Positions 35,390-42,959 of a DNA stretch of 64,000 nt are shown piece after piece. The first letter of the stretch is position 1. Each line of letters opens with the position of its first letter. Source of the DNA: an uncultured Emticicia sp. (GTDB lineage: Bacteria; Bacteroidota; Bacteroidia; Cytophagales; Spirosomataceae); assembly GCF_937903345.1 (NCBI RefSeq), contig NZ_CALCZQ010000045.1:1-64000 (forward strand), given 5' to 3'. The notes under the pieces are model-generated. The model saw only the letters and a program-made list of their open reading frames with translations. It had not been told where the DNA came from and did no database searches. The translations under genes were made by a program, and so were the position numbers.

Positions 35390-36940
35390 ATGGCAGTTTT
35401 AGGAAGACTATTAAAAAGTAGTATCAAATTTACGAGTACAATTCAGCAAATAAGGAAGTTAAAACCTGCTAAATGGCAAAAAAAGGCCTTCACTAAATTA
35501 TTATCAAAAGCTCGATATACACAGTTTGGCGAAAAATTTAATTTTGAAGAGATACTAAGCTCAGCAATTTTTGAAAATGGTGACGAGTTTTATGATAAGT
35601 TTAAAAAAAATGTACCAATATATGATTATACAAAAATTTATAATGAGTGGTGGTATAAAGCTAGGTTAGGTGAAAAAAATGTTTGTTGGCCTGGAAAAGT
35701 AAAGTATTTTGCCCTCAGTTCAGGCACCTCTGATGCCGCCTCAAAGGCAATTCCAGTAACAAAAGATATGATTAAGGCCATTCAACGAACAAGTATCAAT
35801 CAAATTATTACACTTGGACAATATACTGAACTACCAGCGGATTTATACGAAAAAGGCTATTTGATGTTAGGTGGAAGTACTGCTCTAAACGAAGTGGACT
35901 CTCATTATGAAGGCGATTTAAGTGGTATTACAACAGGTACAATACCTATCTGGTTTCAAAATTTTTATAAACCAGGACAGAAAATATCAGCACTAAAAGA
36001 TTGGGAAAATAAACTTGAAGATATTACTGTAAATGCTCCAAACTGGGACATAGGTTTCTTAGCAGGTGTACCTGCATGGCATACCATCTTGCTAGAACAA
36101 ATTATTGATCGATACAAACTCAAAAATATTCATGAAATATGGCCAAATCTGACGGCTTTTGCTTGGGGTGGCGTTTCACTTGAACCATATAAACAAGGCC
36201 TTGAAAGATTATTTGGCAAGCCTGTAATTTACATCGAAACCTACATGGCTTCGGAGGGTTTTTTGGCATATCAAGACCGTCCAGATGGAAATCTACGTTT
36301 GGTGCTAAATCGAGGAATTTTCTTTGAGTTTATTCCGTTCAACGAAGACAACTTCGATGAAGATGGCAACTTAGTTTCCAATCCCGAAACCTTAATGGTT
36401 CAATATGTGGAAGAAGAAATTGATTATGCCCTTTTAATTTCTACTTGTGCTGGTGCTTGGCGTTATTTAATTGGCGATACAGTAAAATTTATCGATAAAA
36501 AACGCATGGAAATAAAGATAACTGGTCGAACCAAACATTTCTTAAGTCTCTGTGGCGAACATCTTTCAGTAGATAATATGAATCACGCCATTGAATTAGT
36601 ATCAAAAGATTTAAGGCTTGATATTAGAGAATTTACCGTAATTGGCATCAAACACCCTCCACTTTTTGCCCATCAATGGTACATAGCTACCGATGATAAA
36701 GTTGATGATAAACAATTATGTGAACTGATTGACCAAAAGATTTGTGAATTAAATGATGATTATGCAGTTGAACGCAAACATGGCTTAAAAAACATCTTCG
36801 TAAAAGCACTTCCTAGCCAAGCATTTTATGACTGGATGAAACTAAAAGGAAAAGTTGGAGGACAACATAAATTTCCTAGAGTTTTGAAAGGGAAATTGGT
36901 TGATGAATGGCAAGAGTTTTTGAAAGAAAATTATTCATAA
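35390..36940 (+). CDS. GH3 family acyl-adenylating protein
   Basis: A 516-residue homologue of plant GH3 auxin-amido synthetases, which activate a carboxylic acid with ATP and join it to an amino acid. Seen: LSSGTSDAASKAIPVTKDMI (the SSGTT-like nucleotide motif), EIWPNLTAFAWGGVSLEPYK, YIETYMASEGFLAYQD, WRYLIGDTVKF (YRLGDV-like) and ITGRTKHFLSLCGEHLS. The catalytic C-terminal lysine region (QHKFPRVL) is present. Bacteroidota carry such genes widely, but the bacterial substrate is not known. A terminator follows. Confidence 0.9.
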   Translation: MAVLGRLLKSSIKFTSTIQQIRKLKPAKWQKKAFTKLLSKARYTQFGEKFNFEEILSSAIFENGDEFYDKFKKNVPIYDYTKIYNEWWYKARLGEKNVCWPGKVKYFALSSGTSDAASKAIPVTKDMIKAIQRTSINQIITLGQYTELPADLYEKGYLMLGGSTALNEVDSHYEGDLSGITTGTIPIWFQNFYKPGQKISALKDWENKLEDITVNAPNWDIGFLAGVPAWHTILLEQIIDRYKLKNIHEIWPNLTAFAWGGVSLEPYKQGLERLFGKPVIYIETYMASEGFLAYQDRPDGNLRLVLNRGIFFEFIPFNEDNFDEDGNLVSNPETLMVQYVEEEIDYALLISTCAGAWRYLIGDTVKFIDKKRMEIKITGRTKHFLSLCGEHLSVDNMNHAIELVSKDLRLDIREFTVIGIKHPPLFAHQWYIATDDKVDDKQLCELIDQKICELNDDYAVERKHGLKNIFVKALPSQAFYDWMKLKGKVGGQHKFPRVLKGKLVDEWQEFLKENYS

Positions 36941-36951
36941 AAGAAATATGC

Positions 36952-36979
36952 AAGGCATGAAATTTAATGTTCATGCCTT
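36952..36979 (+). terminator. Terminator of the GH3 gene
   Basis: A perfect 10-bp stem (36952-36961 with 36970-36979) and a T-rich 3' side, 11 bases after the stop. Confidence 0.75.
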
Positions 36980-37003
36980 ATTTGTTTTGTAAATTTGAAA
37001 CTT

Positions 37004-38146
37004 ATGATTTATCTTGATAATAACGCAACAACCAAAATCGACCCAAAAGTTTTGGAGGAAATGTTGCCCTTCTTGACCGATAATTTTGCCAATGCAAGCT
37101 CAACTCACGCATTCGGACTCATTGCAAGCGAGGCTGTTAAAAATGCTCGTCAACAAATGGCTGATTTTATTGGTGCAGAAATACACGAAATCGTTTTTAA
37201 ATCGGGTGCAACTGAGGCTATCAACTTAGCTATCAAGGGAGTAGCAGAAAATTATTCAAACAAAGGTAAACATATTATTACGCTTCAAACTGAACATTCT
37301 GCCGTACTGGATGTCTGTAAATACCTCGAAACTAAAGGCTTTGAAATCTCTTTTCTTCCTGTAAAAAAAGATGGTTTGGTTGATATTGAAGTTTTTAAAG
37401 CGGCACTCCGAATTGATACTATTTTGGTTTCGGTGATGCTAGTTAATAACGAATTAGGAGTAATTCAGCCAATTGAAGAATTGGCAAAATTGACGCATGA
37501 AGTTGGTGCAATTTTTATGACCGATGGCACGCAGGCCGTTGGAAAATTAGATTTTAAAGTTGACGAACTCGACATTGATTTAATGGCGATGTCGGCACAT
37601 AAATTTTATGGACCAAAAGGTGTTGGTGCTTTGTTTGTAAGGCAACGCCGACAAAAACGCATCAAACTCGAAGCCTTGCTTCACGGTGGCGGACACGAGG
37701 GCGGTCGTCGTTCGGGAACGCTCAATGTGGCAGGAATTGTGGGCATGGGACAAGCAGCTGCACTTTGTCAGCAAAAAATAAAAGCCGAAACTAAAAGAAT
37801 TGGAGCATTAAGAGATGATTTAGAAAAGTCTTTGCTCGAAATTCCGAATACTGAAGTAAATGGCAATGCCGAAAATCGTTTGTATAACATGACCAATATC
37901 AAATTTGAAGGTTGCGATTCAGATGCTTTGATTATGGGTTTGCAAGATATTGCGGTTTCAAATGATTCGGCTTGTACTTCGGCATCGGTTGAGCCTTCTC
38001 ATGTGTTGATGGCTTTGGGCATGACCGAAACCGAAGCATTTTCATGCATACGTTTTAGTTTTGGGCGATTCAATACGACTGATGAAGTATCCTCCGTGGT
38101 GGCGGCTGTGCACAAAGTGGTGGAGAATTTGAGGGCTTGGAATTGA
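37004..38146 (+). CDS. Cysteine desulfurase (NifS/IscS family)
   Basis: A 380-residue PLP enzyme that takes sulfur from cysteine. The start MIYLDNNATTKIDPKVLEEM is diagnostic; the PLP lysine is in MSAHKFYGPKGVGALF with the preceding TDGTQAVGKLDF, and the active-site cysteine is in SNDSACTSASVEPSHVL. I used the ATG at 37004. It could serve Fe-S assembly, tRNA thiolation, or deliver sulfur to DndC about 6 kb away (the DndA role); nothing in the sequence decides between these. It ends at a very strong terminator. GC content is a little higher than its neighbours. Confidence 0.93.
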   Translation: MIYLDNNATTKIDPKVLEEMLPFLTDNFANASSTHAFGLIASEAVKNARQQMADFIGAEIHEIVFKSGATEAINLAIKGVAENYSNKGKHIITLQTEHSAVLDVCKYLETKGFEISFLPVKKDGLVDIEVFKAALRIDTILVSVMLVNNELGVIQPIEELAKLTHEVGAIFMTDGTQAVGKLDFKVDELDIDLMAMSAHKFYGPKGVGALFVRQRRQKRIKLEALLHGGGHEGGRRSGTLNVAGIVGMGQAAALCQQKIKAETKRIGALRDDLEKSLLEIPNTEVNGNAENRLYNMTNIKFEGCDSDALIMGLQDIAVSNDSACTSASVEPSHVLMALGMTETEAFSCIRFSFGRFNTTDEVSSVVAAVHKVVENLRAWN

Positions 38147-38189
38147 AATACTGCCATTTGGAACGCATTTCGTTCCAAATGGCAGTATT
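38147..38189. terminator. Strong bidirectional terminator
   Basis: A perfect 19-bp stem (38147-38165 with 38171-38189) with a 5-nt loop begins right after the cysteine desulfurase stop and ends 9 bases before the stop of the convergent PIN toxin gene. Confidence 0.85.
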
Positions 38190-38197
38190 AAACCAAC

Positions 38198-38554
38198 TTA
38201 TGGCTGATATTTAATAAAAACTAAATCTTCAATTTTATCAAAATGCCAATCTGCGGATATTAATGGAATACCCAGAAAAATAGCCGTTGCGGCAATAATT
38301 GCATCAGGTAATTTCAGTTTATAGTTTCGACGTAAATTAATGGTAATATCTTTGACACCTCTATTCATATCGACAATAGAACATTCTTCCAAGAAAAACT
38401 CGATAGCTATTTCTTCGGTTTCTGTAATACCTTTATAACCAAGCAGTTCTAATTCGGTGATAGAAGACAAATAAAAAACCTTATCTTCAAGATATTCCTT
38501 TAACATTTTATCGCCATCCAATAAATACAAAGCAATGTTGGTATCAATTACCAT
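38198..38554 (-). CDS. PIN domain toxin (VapC-like)
   Basis: About 118 residues from the ATG at 38554 (MVIDTNIALYLLDGDKMLKE). The acidic metal site of PIN RNases is visible: DTN at the start, the glutamate in SSITELELLGYKG, D in KLPDAIIAATAIF, and a C-terminal aspartate in ISADWHFDKI. Such toxins cleave tRNA or other RNA. The ATG lies one base after the stop of a 55-residue partner gene, which gives a standard antitoxin-toxin pair. It is convergent with the cysteine desulfurase gene. Confidence 0.85.
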   Translation of the reverse strand: MVIDTNIALYLLDGDKMLKEYLEDKVFYLSSITELELLGYKGITETEEIAIEFFLEECSIVDMNRGVKDITINLRRNYKLKLPDAIIAATAIFLGIPLISADWHFDKIEDLVFIKYQP

Positions 38555-38555
38555 T

Positions 38556-38723
38556 TTATTCCCACTCATCACGCATCGCTTTTTGAATGGCTATTGGGTC
38601 TTTTTTTAGTTTTAGCATTCCGACATACTTATCAAAATTATGCAGTTTTTGCTTAGGCTTAGAACTGTTTATTTGTTTGTCAACATCTTTGAGTGACATT
38701 CCTTTCTTTAAAATGATTGTCAT
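38556..38723 (-). CDS. Small antitoxin partner of the PIN toxin
   Basis: A 55-residue reading frame just upstream of the toxin: it begins MTIILKKGMSLKDVDKQINS, carries a lysine-rich middle (KPKQKLHNFDKYVGMLKLKK), and ends IQKAMRDEWE. The short strand followed by a tail ending in R-D-E-W resembles small antitoxins paired with PIN toxins in Bacteroidota. Its TAA and the toxin ATG are separated by one base, so translation is probably coupled. It should neutralise the toxin and repress its own promoter. There is a plus-strand frame over the same bases, which I regard as a shadow. Confidence 0.75.
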   Translation of the reverse strand: MTIILKKGMSLKDVDKQINSSKPKQKLHNFDKYVGMLKLKKDPIAIQKAMRDEWE

Positions 38724-38832
38724 ATTTTATACATTTTATGCTGTGAAGATAGTAGAAATAATATTATTTTCAAATCTCAATCTTTTCTTTTAGTGCGAAA
38801 AAGAACTTTTGCAGATTAGAAACTTTGTTGTT

Positions 38833-38916
38833 CAACCCTTGCAGGGTTGGTTTTTTTCTCCGTTTTTCTTTCCACGAGTTGCACTCGTGGCTATTTAAGT
38901 TTAAGTCTTTCAGACT
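38833..38916. repeat. Cluster of three short-loop palindromes (REP-like)
   Basis: Three hairpins with 3-nt loops in 84 bp: 38833-38849 (7-bp stem, loop TGC, followed by a T run), 38872-38890 (8-bp stem, loop TGC), and 38904-38916 (5-bp stem, loop TTC). The last overlaps the 3' end of the DGQHR gene. They look like a remnant of dispersed REP-type elements; the first can also work as a plus-strand terminator. Confidence 0.6.
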
Positions 38917-40190
38917 ATTACATTATCAAAAATCAATTTTTCCAAATCATTTTTTAAATTTTTGCCCCCAATACTTGTAAACGGATAAGGTCTTTCATCT
39001 CCAACAAGTTTTATGTTTTTAGCTTTTTGAAGATACTTTTTGAAAAAATCAATAGATATATTTTTCTCATTCATACAATCAGGAAAAATCAGAATTAGTA
39101 TTTCAATTAATGCAGTAAAACCAATTGTTCTTTGTAATGCATTATCAGGTGTTACTCCGAAATCCCAATAACTATTACCATTTTCATCGACAAAAGTTTC
39201 TCGGACTGCAATAAAGAAATTAAGTAAAGTTTTGTAAATATTATTGTCTTTATTTGTAGCATACCATTGACGAAAAATAGTTCTATCATTTCCCCCAGTT
39301 TCTAATCTCTCTCGTTCATATAGTCTTTCTTCATCAGCTTTTCGTAAAGTAGGTGAAATTAAACTTAATATTTTTCTAATGAATATTCCTTGTGATATTG
39401 GTGAATCAAACCCTTTTTCCTTTTGAGCTAATAACCGAATTCTTCTAAAAAAAGGAGCAATTCTATCAATTTCACCTTCTTTGGCTGCCTTTTTTTCTTT
39501 TAAGCCGTTAAGTTGTAATACAATAGCCAATGCTGTTTTTTGGGGAGAATCTTTTGTAGTAAGACCAAATAAATCAAAAACTAAATCCTGTGAAACTTTG
39601 ACAGGTGTTCGATTTATAATTGAAAATAACATTGCTTGAAATTCAATCTCAGCTTCAATAAAGAAAGAAACAATAAACTCAAAATTTTCGAGTTGCAATA
39701 ATCTCTCTGGATTTCCCTTATTTTGTCTTAATTCTTCAATATCGACTTGAATACCCCTAAATCGATGTTGTCCATCAAAAATTTGCAGATATAAAGGTGT
39801 TTCTTTTGAAGAAGTATCAATTTGATTCTTATCAATTTTAAGCGTATAAAGTTCATCACCTAAGAAATCGACTTTACTATTTTTGGGTTCTTCTGCTAAT
39901 AGAATTGCAGGAATTGAAATCAAGATATTATTTGGAAAACAGGCATCTTCATCTGTAAGTAAATAATCTTTTATACTATTTACTCTTGTTGTATTTGGTT
40001 CACGTTGAATATAATTCTCATTATTATACAGCGGTTTTCCATCTTCATTAAAACCAGTAATTGCTCTGCTTGTAACAGAAACCAATTCTATGAGTTCGCT
40101 TGCCTTTATTTTACCAAGAAAAAATTCAACTGAATTTTGCTTTACTTCTTGGCATAAAATGGGTAGTATATTATTCATGGAATTCATCAT
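38910..40190 (-). CDS. DGQHR domain protein (DndB-like)
   Basis: A 426-residue protein with the motif LQIFDGQHRFRGI near residue 140, the mark of the DGQHR family that includes DndB, the regulator of phosphorothioate modification, and DbpB. Other family-like parts are NILISIPAILLAEE and FFIEAEIEFQAMLFSIINRT (Phe-Ser-x-Ile-Asn). In canonical Dnd clusters dndB comes first; here the gene is last, and its start overlaps the end of the membrane-protein gene by 20 bases, so it is translated from the same message. It may bind DNA and limit modification, or act with the membrane protein; the second is inference. Its 3' end runs into a palindrome cluster. Confidence 0.8.
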   Translation of the reverse strand: MMNSMNNILPILCQEVKQNSVEFFLGKIKASELIELVSVTSRAITGFNEDGKPLYNNENYIQREPNTTRVNSIKDYLLTDEDACFPNNILISIPAILLAEEPKNSKVDFLGDELYTLKIDKNQIDTSSKETPLYLQIFDGQHRFRGIQVDIEELRQNKGNPERLLQLENFEFIVSFFIEAEIEFQAMLFSIINRTPVKVSQDLVFDLFGLTTKDSPQKTALAIVLQLNGLKEKKAAKEGEIDRIAPFFRRIRLLAQKEKGFDSPISQGIFIRKILSLISPTLRKADEERLYERERLETGGNDRTIFRQWYATNKDNNIYKTLLNFFIAVRETFVDENGNSYWDFGVTPDNALQRTIGFTALIEILILIFPDCMNEKNISIDFFKKYLQKAKNIKLVGDERPYPFTSIGGKNLKNDLEKLIFDNVIV

Positions 40191-40755
40191 CTCTTTTATT
40201 TAAATCTTTCTTTTTGTCATCAACTGACGCTTTAAAATCATTGACGAAAGAGCCTTGTAGAAAATACATTTTAATTCCAACCGAAGTAGAAAACCAAATC
40301 AAAATTAAAGATACTATAAAAGAAATTAGGTGTTTCCATGATTCTGAATGTTTTGAGATATTTGGTAATATAGATTGAAAAATAAACAATCCAGCAGTTA
40401 GAAATAGTAATATTGTTGCAACTGACATAATCCTCCTCCTTATTTGATGAAAATCAAGATTGTCAGCATCGATTTGTTCCATTAAGTAAGAAACGCCAGC
40501 CGATACAATACCAAATGAAATAATTGGTAAAGACCCGTTATTTAAAATACTACTCAATTTTTCTGGTAATTGGCAAGTTGGAACAATCAAAATATTAGCT
40601 AATACTGAAAATAAATATGTTAATGTTGGAAGTGCAATTGAAAAAAACATCCAGGTTTTCACATCTTCTTCGTGATTAATATATAAACTTTCAATTTTAC
40701 TCTTTTGAGTTGGAGTAAACCAAAAAAGCCATTCTGTACCTATAAGTTCTTTCAT
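40171..40755 (-). CDS. Four-helix membrane protein inside the Dnd operon
   Basis: About 194 residues from the ATG at 40755 (a TTG at 40797 would add 14). Four hydrophobic helices are visible: TWMFFSIALPTLTYLFSVLA, SLPIISFGIVSAGVSYLM, IMSVATILLFLTAGLFIF and HLISFIVSLILIWFSTSVGI, with charged N- and C-terminal tails (KKKDLNKRDDEFHE at the end). I recognise no family. It lies between the ATPase gene and the DGQHR gene and overlaps the latter. Membrane proteins are not part of known DndABCDE or DndFGH sets; it might be a membrane-linked effector or simply a passenger. Confidence 0.75.
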   Translation of the reverse strand: MKELIGTEWLFWFTPTQKSKIESLYINHEEDVKTWMFFSIALPTLTYLFSVLANILIVPTCQLPEKLSSILNNGSLPIISFGIVSAGVSYLMEQIDADNLDFHQIRRRIMSVATILLFLTAGLFIFQSILPNISKHSESWKHLISFIVSLILIWFSTSVGIKMYFLQGSFVNDFKASVDDKKKDLNKRDDEFHE

Positions 40756-40781
40756 CTTTGTAATATATTGATTTATTGATT

Positions 40782-41816
40782 CTACAAACTCTTCCAAAAC
40801 TGCCCAACTTCAAAAAGTTCAGCTTTCTTAAACTCCTTTAAATTTGAAACTGCTTGCCCTTTTTGGATATTTTCCATGTTGCGGGCGAGTAGCGTATTTT
40901 CTTTTTCGCCTAGTCCTAAGAATTTTGACATCATTTTTAGGTTGGTTTTTTCTTTTATTTCCATCAAAAATGCCGTTTCGCACATACTCGAAAAATCGAA
41001 ACTTTGTTGGTTAAATTCTTCAATTCCTTGCGAAAGCAATATCACACTCACGCCTTTTGAGCGAATTTCTCGCAAAATCTTTTCGAGTAAATCTTGAGCT
41101 TTGCGGTCTTTAAAAATTACGTGGGCTTCGTCAATCAACAGCACATACCGAATGCCCTGCATTTTGTCGTTGACGGGGGCATTTTCCATGTTCATAAAAT
41201 TGTTGTAGATATAATTGATTATCAAAAACACCGACGTAAATCTGATAGAATTAGGCAAATCGCCTGATAAACTGAGGTAAATATTTTGGTTGAAAATACT
41301 TTTCTTGGCATCGACTTTGGTTTCAAAAAGGTCGAGTTCGCTCAAACTTTCCAAAATTTCTTTGAGCGTGCTGGCTTTGCTGCCTTCCATTTCAAGCACT
41401 CGCTCATAAATATCTCTGAATGATGGATATTCGCCATTTTTTACACCTTGAAAAACATCTTTGGTGGCATCACGGAGGGTTTGTTGTTGATTTTTGCCAA
41501 TATTCGAGTAATTTGCAATAATATCGACCAATTTATTGATGCCCATGATTTTGTTTTTCTCATTGACGGTATCAATAAACGACATCGGATTGAGCGGAAA
41601 CGGCACTTGTGGAGCATCAATAAAAGTAGTTTGGGTCTTCTCGAAAAAAGGCGTGAGGGCCGCCACATCATCTTTTTTCAAACCCTTGAAATCAAGGTAA
41701 ATAAAATTGACTGCACCGCTCGAAACCTCCACAAACTGCCGCAAAATTTCTAAGGCAAATTGGGTTTTTCCTGTGCCAGAATTACCAGCAACGGCTATGT
41801 GTGCATTGTTATGCAC
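40782..41816 (-). CDS. HerA/FtsK-like ATPase, probable C-terminal half of a DndE fusion
   Basis: A 344-residue P-loop ATPase: Walker A HIAVAGNSGTGKTQFALEIL at the very N-terminus, Walker B GIRYVLLIDEAHVIFKD near residue 230, and the sensor-like SKGVSVILLSQGIEEFN. It resembles DUF87/HerA motors. The only start available is a GTG inside a perfect palindrome (41783-41834), which is unconvincing. If the 20 bases 41811-41830 are removed, the upstream dndE frame runs straight into this one (KPIFAT-NNAHIAVAG) and gives a single frame of exactly 521 codons. So this is best read as the second half of a broken DndE-ATPase gene. Its stop is 26 bases before the membrane-protein ATG. Confidence 0.8.
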   Translation of the reverse strand: MHNNAHIAVAGNSGTGKTQFALEILRQFVEVSSGAVNFIYLDFKGLKKDDVAALTPFFEKTQTTFIDAPQVPFPLNPMSFIDTVNEKNKIMGINKLVDIIANYSNIGKNQQQTLRDATKDVFQGVKNGEYPSFRDIYERVLEMEGSKASTLKEILESLSELDLFETKVDAKKSIFNQNIYLSLSGDLPNSIRFTSVFLIINYIYNNFMNMENAPVNDKMQGIRYVLLIDEAHVIFKDRKAQDLLEKILREIRSKGVSVILLSQGIEEFNQQSFDFSSMCETAFLMEIKEKTNLKMMSKFLGLGEKENTLLARNMENIQKGQAVSNLKEFKKAELFEVGQFWKSL

Positions 41817-41834
41817 ACATAGCCGTTGCTGGTA
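41783..41834. repeat. 24-bp perfect palindrome splitting dndE from the ATPase
   Basis: Arms 41783-41806 and 41811-41834 are perfect reverse complements around a 4-nt loop. The arms end in TACC/GGTA, which would be a short inverted repeat in the ancestor. This is the expected product of a template-switch event that copied 20 bases in inverted orientation, causing a frameshift. Confidence 0.85.
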
Positions 41835-42364
41835 GCAAAAATCGGTTTGTTGTTTTTTAAGTCCTTGCCAAACTGCAATTTTAAAGCACCTTCAAAATAG
41901 CCTTTGTTGGAAACTTTTATTCGACGGACGCTATCATCAAAAATAATTGCTTCGTTAGTAGTAATGGCTTGTTCTAATGAATCAATGCCACGCTCGATAT
42001 GCTCCAATAAAAAATCTGACAAATTATAGTTTGAACTTTCAGTAAACAGTTTGTCCAATTGTCTCAAACCATCATCAATGTGTAGTTTGAAGTATTTCGG
42101 AATATCAGAATCGGTTTTATAAATGCCATAAAACTGACAAATCAAGGCAACGTAATACGAACGATAATGACCAACTACCGTAATTTCCTTGTACGGGTTG
42201 CCCTTTGTATCTTCGGGTTTATTTTCGTGCAGTTTTCGCCCTCTTGTGAGTGAATACGTAAGGGCAATCCGCATCAATATATTTTTGGAAGATAAACTGA
42301 AACGTTGGGATAATCTGCCCAAAATCGCTTCGGTTTCTTCGGAAGTGGAAACGTTAATCTGCAT
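41795..42364 (-). CDS. dndE: DndE-like protein (5' part of a split gene)
   Basis: A 189-residue product. The N-terminal part MQINVSTSEETEAILGRLSQ and NILMRIALTYSLTRGRKL resembles DndE, the nicked-DNA-binding protein of phosphorothioate modification, with a C-terminal beta-rich extension (EAIIFDDSVRRIKVSNKGYF). The last eight codons lie in a palindrome and end in an abrupt TAG; without the inverted duplication the frame would go on into the ATPase. The start ATG overlaps the dndD remnant stop by 11 bases (ATGCAGATTAA), the arrangement expected in an intact dndD-dndE pair. The truncated product might still fold, since DndE alone is about 110 residues. Confidence 0.75.
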   Translation of the reverse strand: MQINVSTSEETEAILGRLSQRFSLSSKNILMRIALTYSLTRGRKLHENKPEDTKGNPYKEITVVGHYRSYYVALICQFYGIYKTDSDIPKYFKLHIDDGLRQLDKLFTESSNYNLSDFLLEHIERGIDSLEQAITTNEAIIFDDSVRRIKVSNKGYFEGALKLQFGKDLKNNKPIFATSNGYVCITMHT

Positions 42365-42692
42365 TATAAAGGTGGTTGTAAGTCTTGAAAAACTCTTGTG
42401 GCGTTGTTTCTAAAAATGTTGATTTATCGGGTTCGACGTTAGTAATCAAAAACGCTTTGGCAATCTTCGTTTCGAGCATTTTGAACTCCATTTGGGTCAA
42501 TTCTTTATTGACCAATGGAAACAAAATAACTTGGTCGGATATTGTTGGATAAAAATATTTGATGATATTTTCGGCGTGTTCTTTATCAAATTTTTGCATT
42601 GGCGAATCAATAAAAACAGGAAATTCAATTTCAGATTCTGCCACCAAACCATGAAGCAAAGCAGTGGCGTACATTTGTTGTTCGCCTTTGGA
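42354..42692 (-). pseudogene. dndD: 3' remnant of dndD
   Basis: The frame preserves only the last 112 or so residues of an SbcC/SMC-like ATPase: LKISKGEQQMYATALLHGLV (the ABC signature S-x-G-E), then the Walker B/D-loop region FPVFIDSPMQKFDKEHAENI and SDQVILFPLVNKELTQ. This is the end of DndD, which is normally about 650 residues. The Walker A half and coiled coil are absent; upstream of the signature the frame meets a TAA near 42696, and a small gene on the other strand begins at 42738. The remnant cannot hydrolyse ATP alone. A first ATG at 42674 could give a 106-residue peptide. Confidence 0.8.
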
Positions 42693-42737
42693 AATTTTTA
42701 ATTTTTATTTACTTTTACATCTATACAAACAAATCCT

Positions 42738-42959
42738 ATGAAAAAATACGTAAGATGCTTTGACAAATTCGATAATGAAATATTTGAAGGTGATTACTTG
42801 GATGTTCAAGTAGATGTGGTTCTAAGAAAAGTGTACAAGAAAGAGGATGGGCAATTATATTTTAAACCTTATGGTGAAGAGGATAGAGTTTCGGCTTACT
42901 TTATGAATAACTTAATTAATGCGTCAAAAGAGAACACAAATAAAATTTTAAAAGATTAG
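42738..42959 (+). CDS. Small orphan protein within the Dnd locus
   Basis: A 73-residue acidic protein (MKKYVRCFDKFDNEIFEGDY at the start, then LDVQVDVVLRKVYKKEDGQL). No signal peptide or membrane helix; it looks like a small beta-barrel-type fold, reminiscent of short phage or mobile-element proteins, but I do not recognise the family. It is the only plus-strand gene in the locus, and its stop abuts the HNH gene stop, while its 5' side borders the broken end of dndD. It therefore marks the segment that replaced the front of dndD. Confidence 0.55.
   Translation: MKKYVRCFDKFDNEIFEGDYLDVQVDVVLRKVYKKEDGQLYFKPYGEEDRVSAYFMNNLINASKENTNKILKD

Noticed and set aside
38587..38793. Plus-strand frame over the antitoxin gene
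   Set aside because: The minus-strand frame has the coupled position before the toxin and a plausible antitoxin sequence, so the plus frame is a shadow.
38833..38916. CRISPR array
   Set aside because: The palindromes differ from each other in sequence and spacing, and no direct repeats with regular spacers are present anywhere in the window.
41783..41834. Transcription terminator within the Dnd operon
   Set aside because: The palindrome has no T run and lies inside coding sequence; the frame arithmetic points to an inverted duplication.
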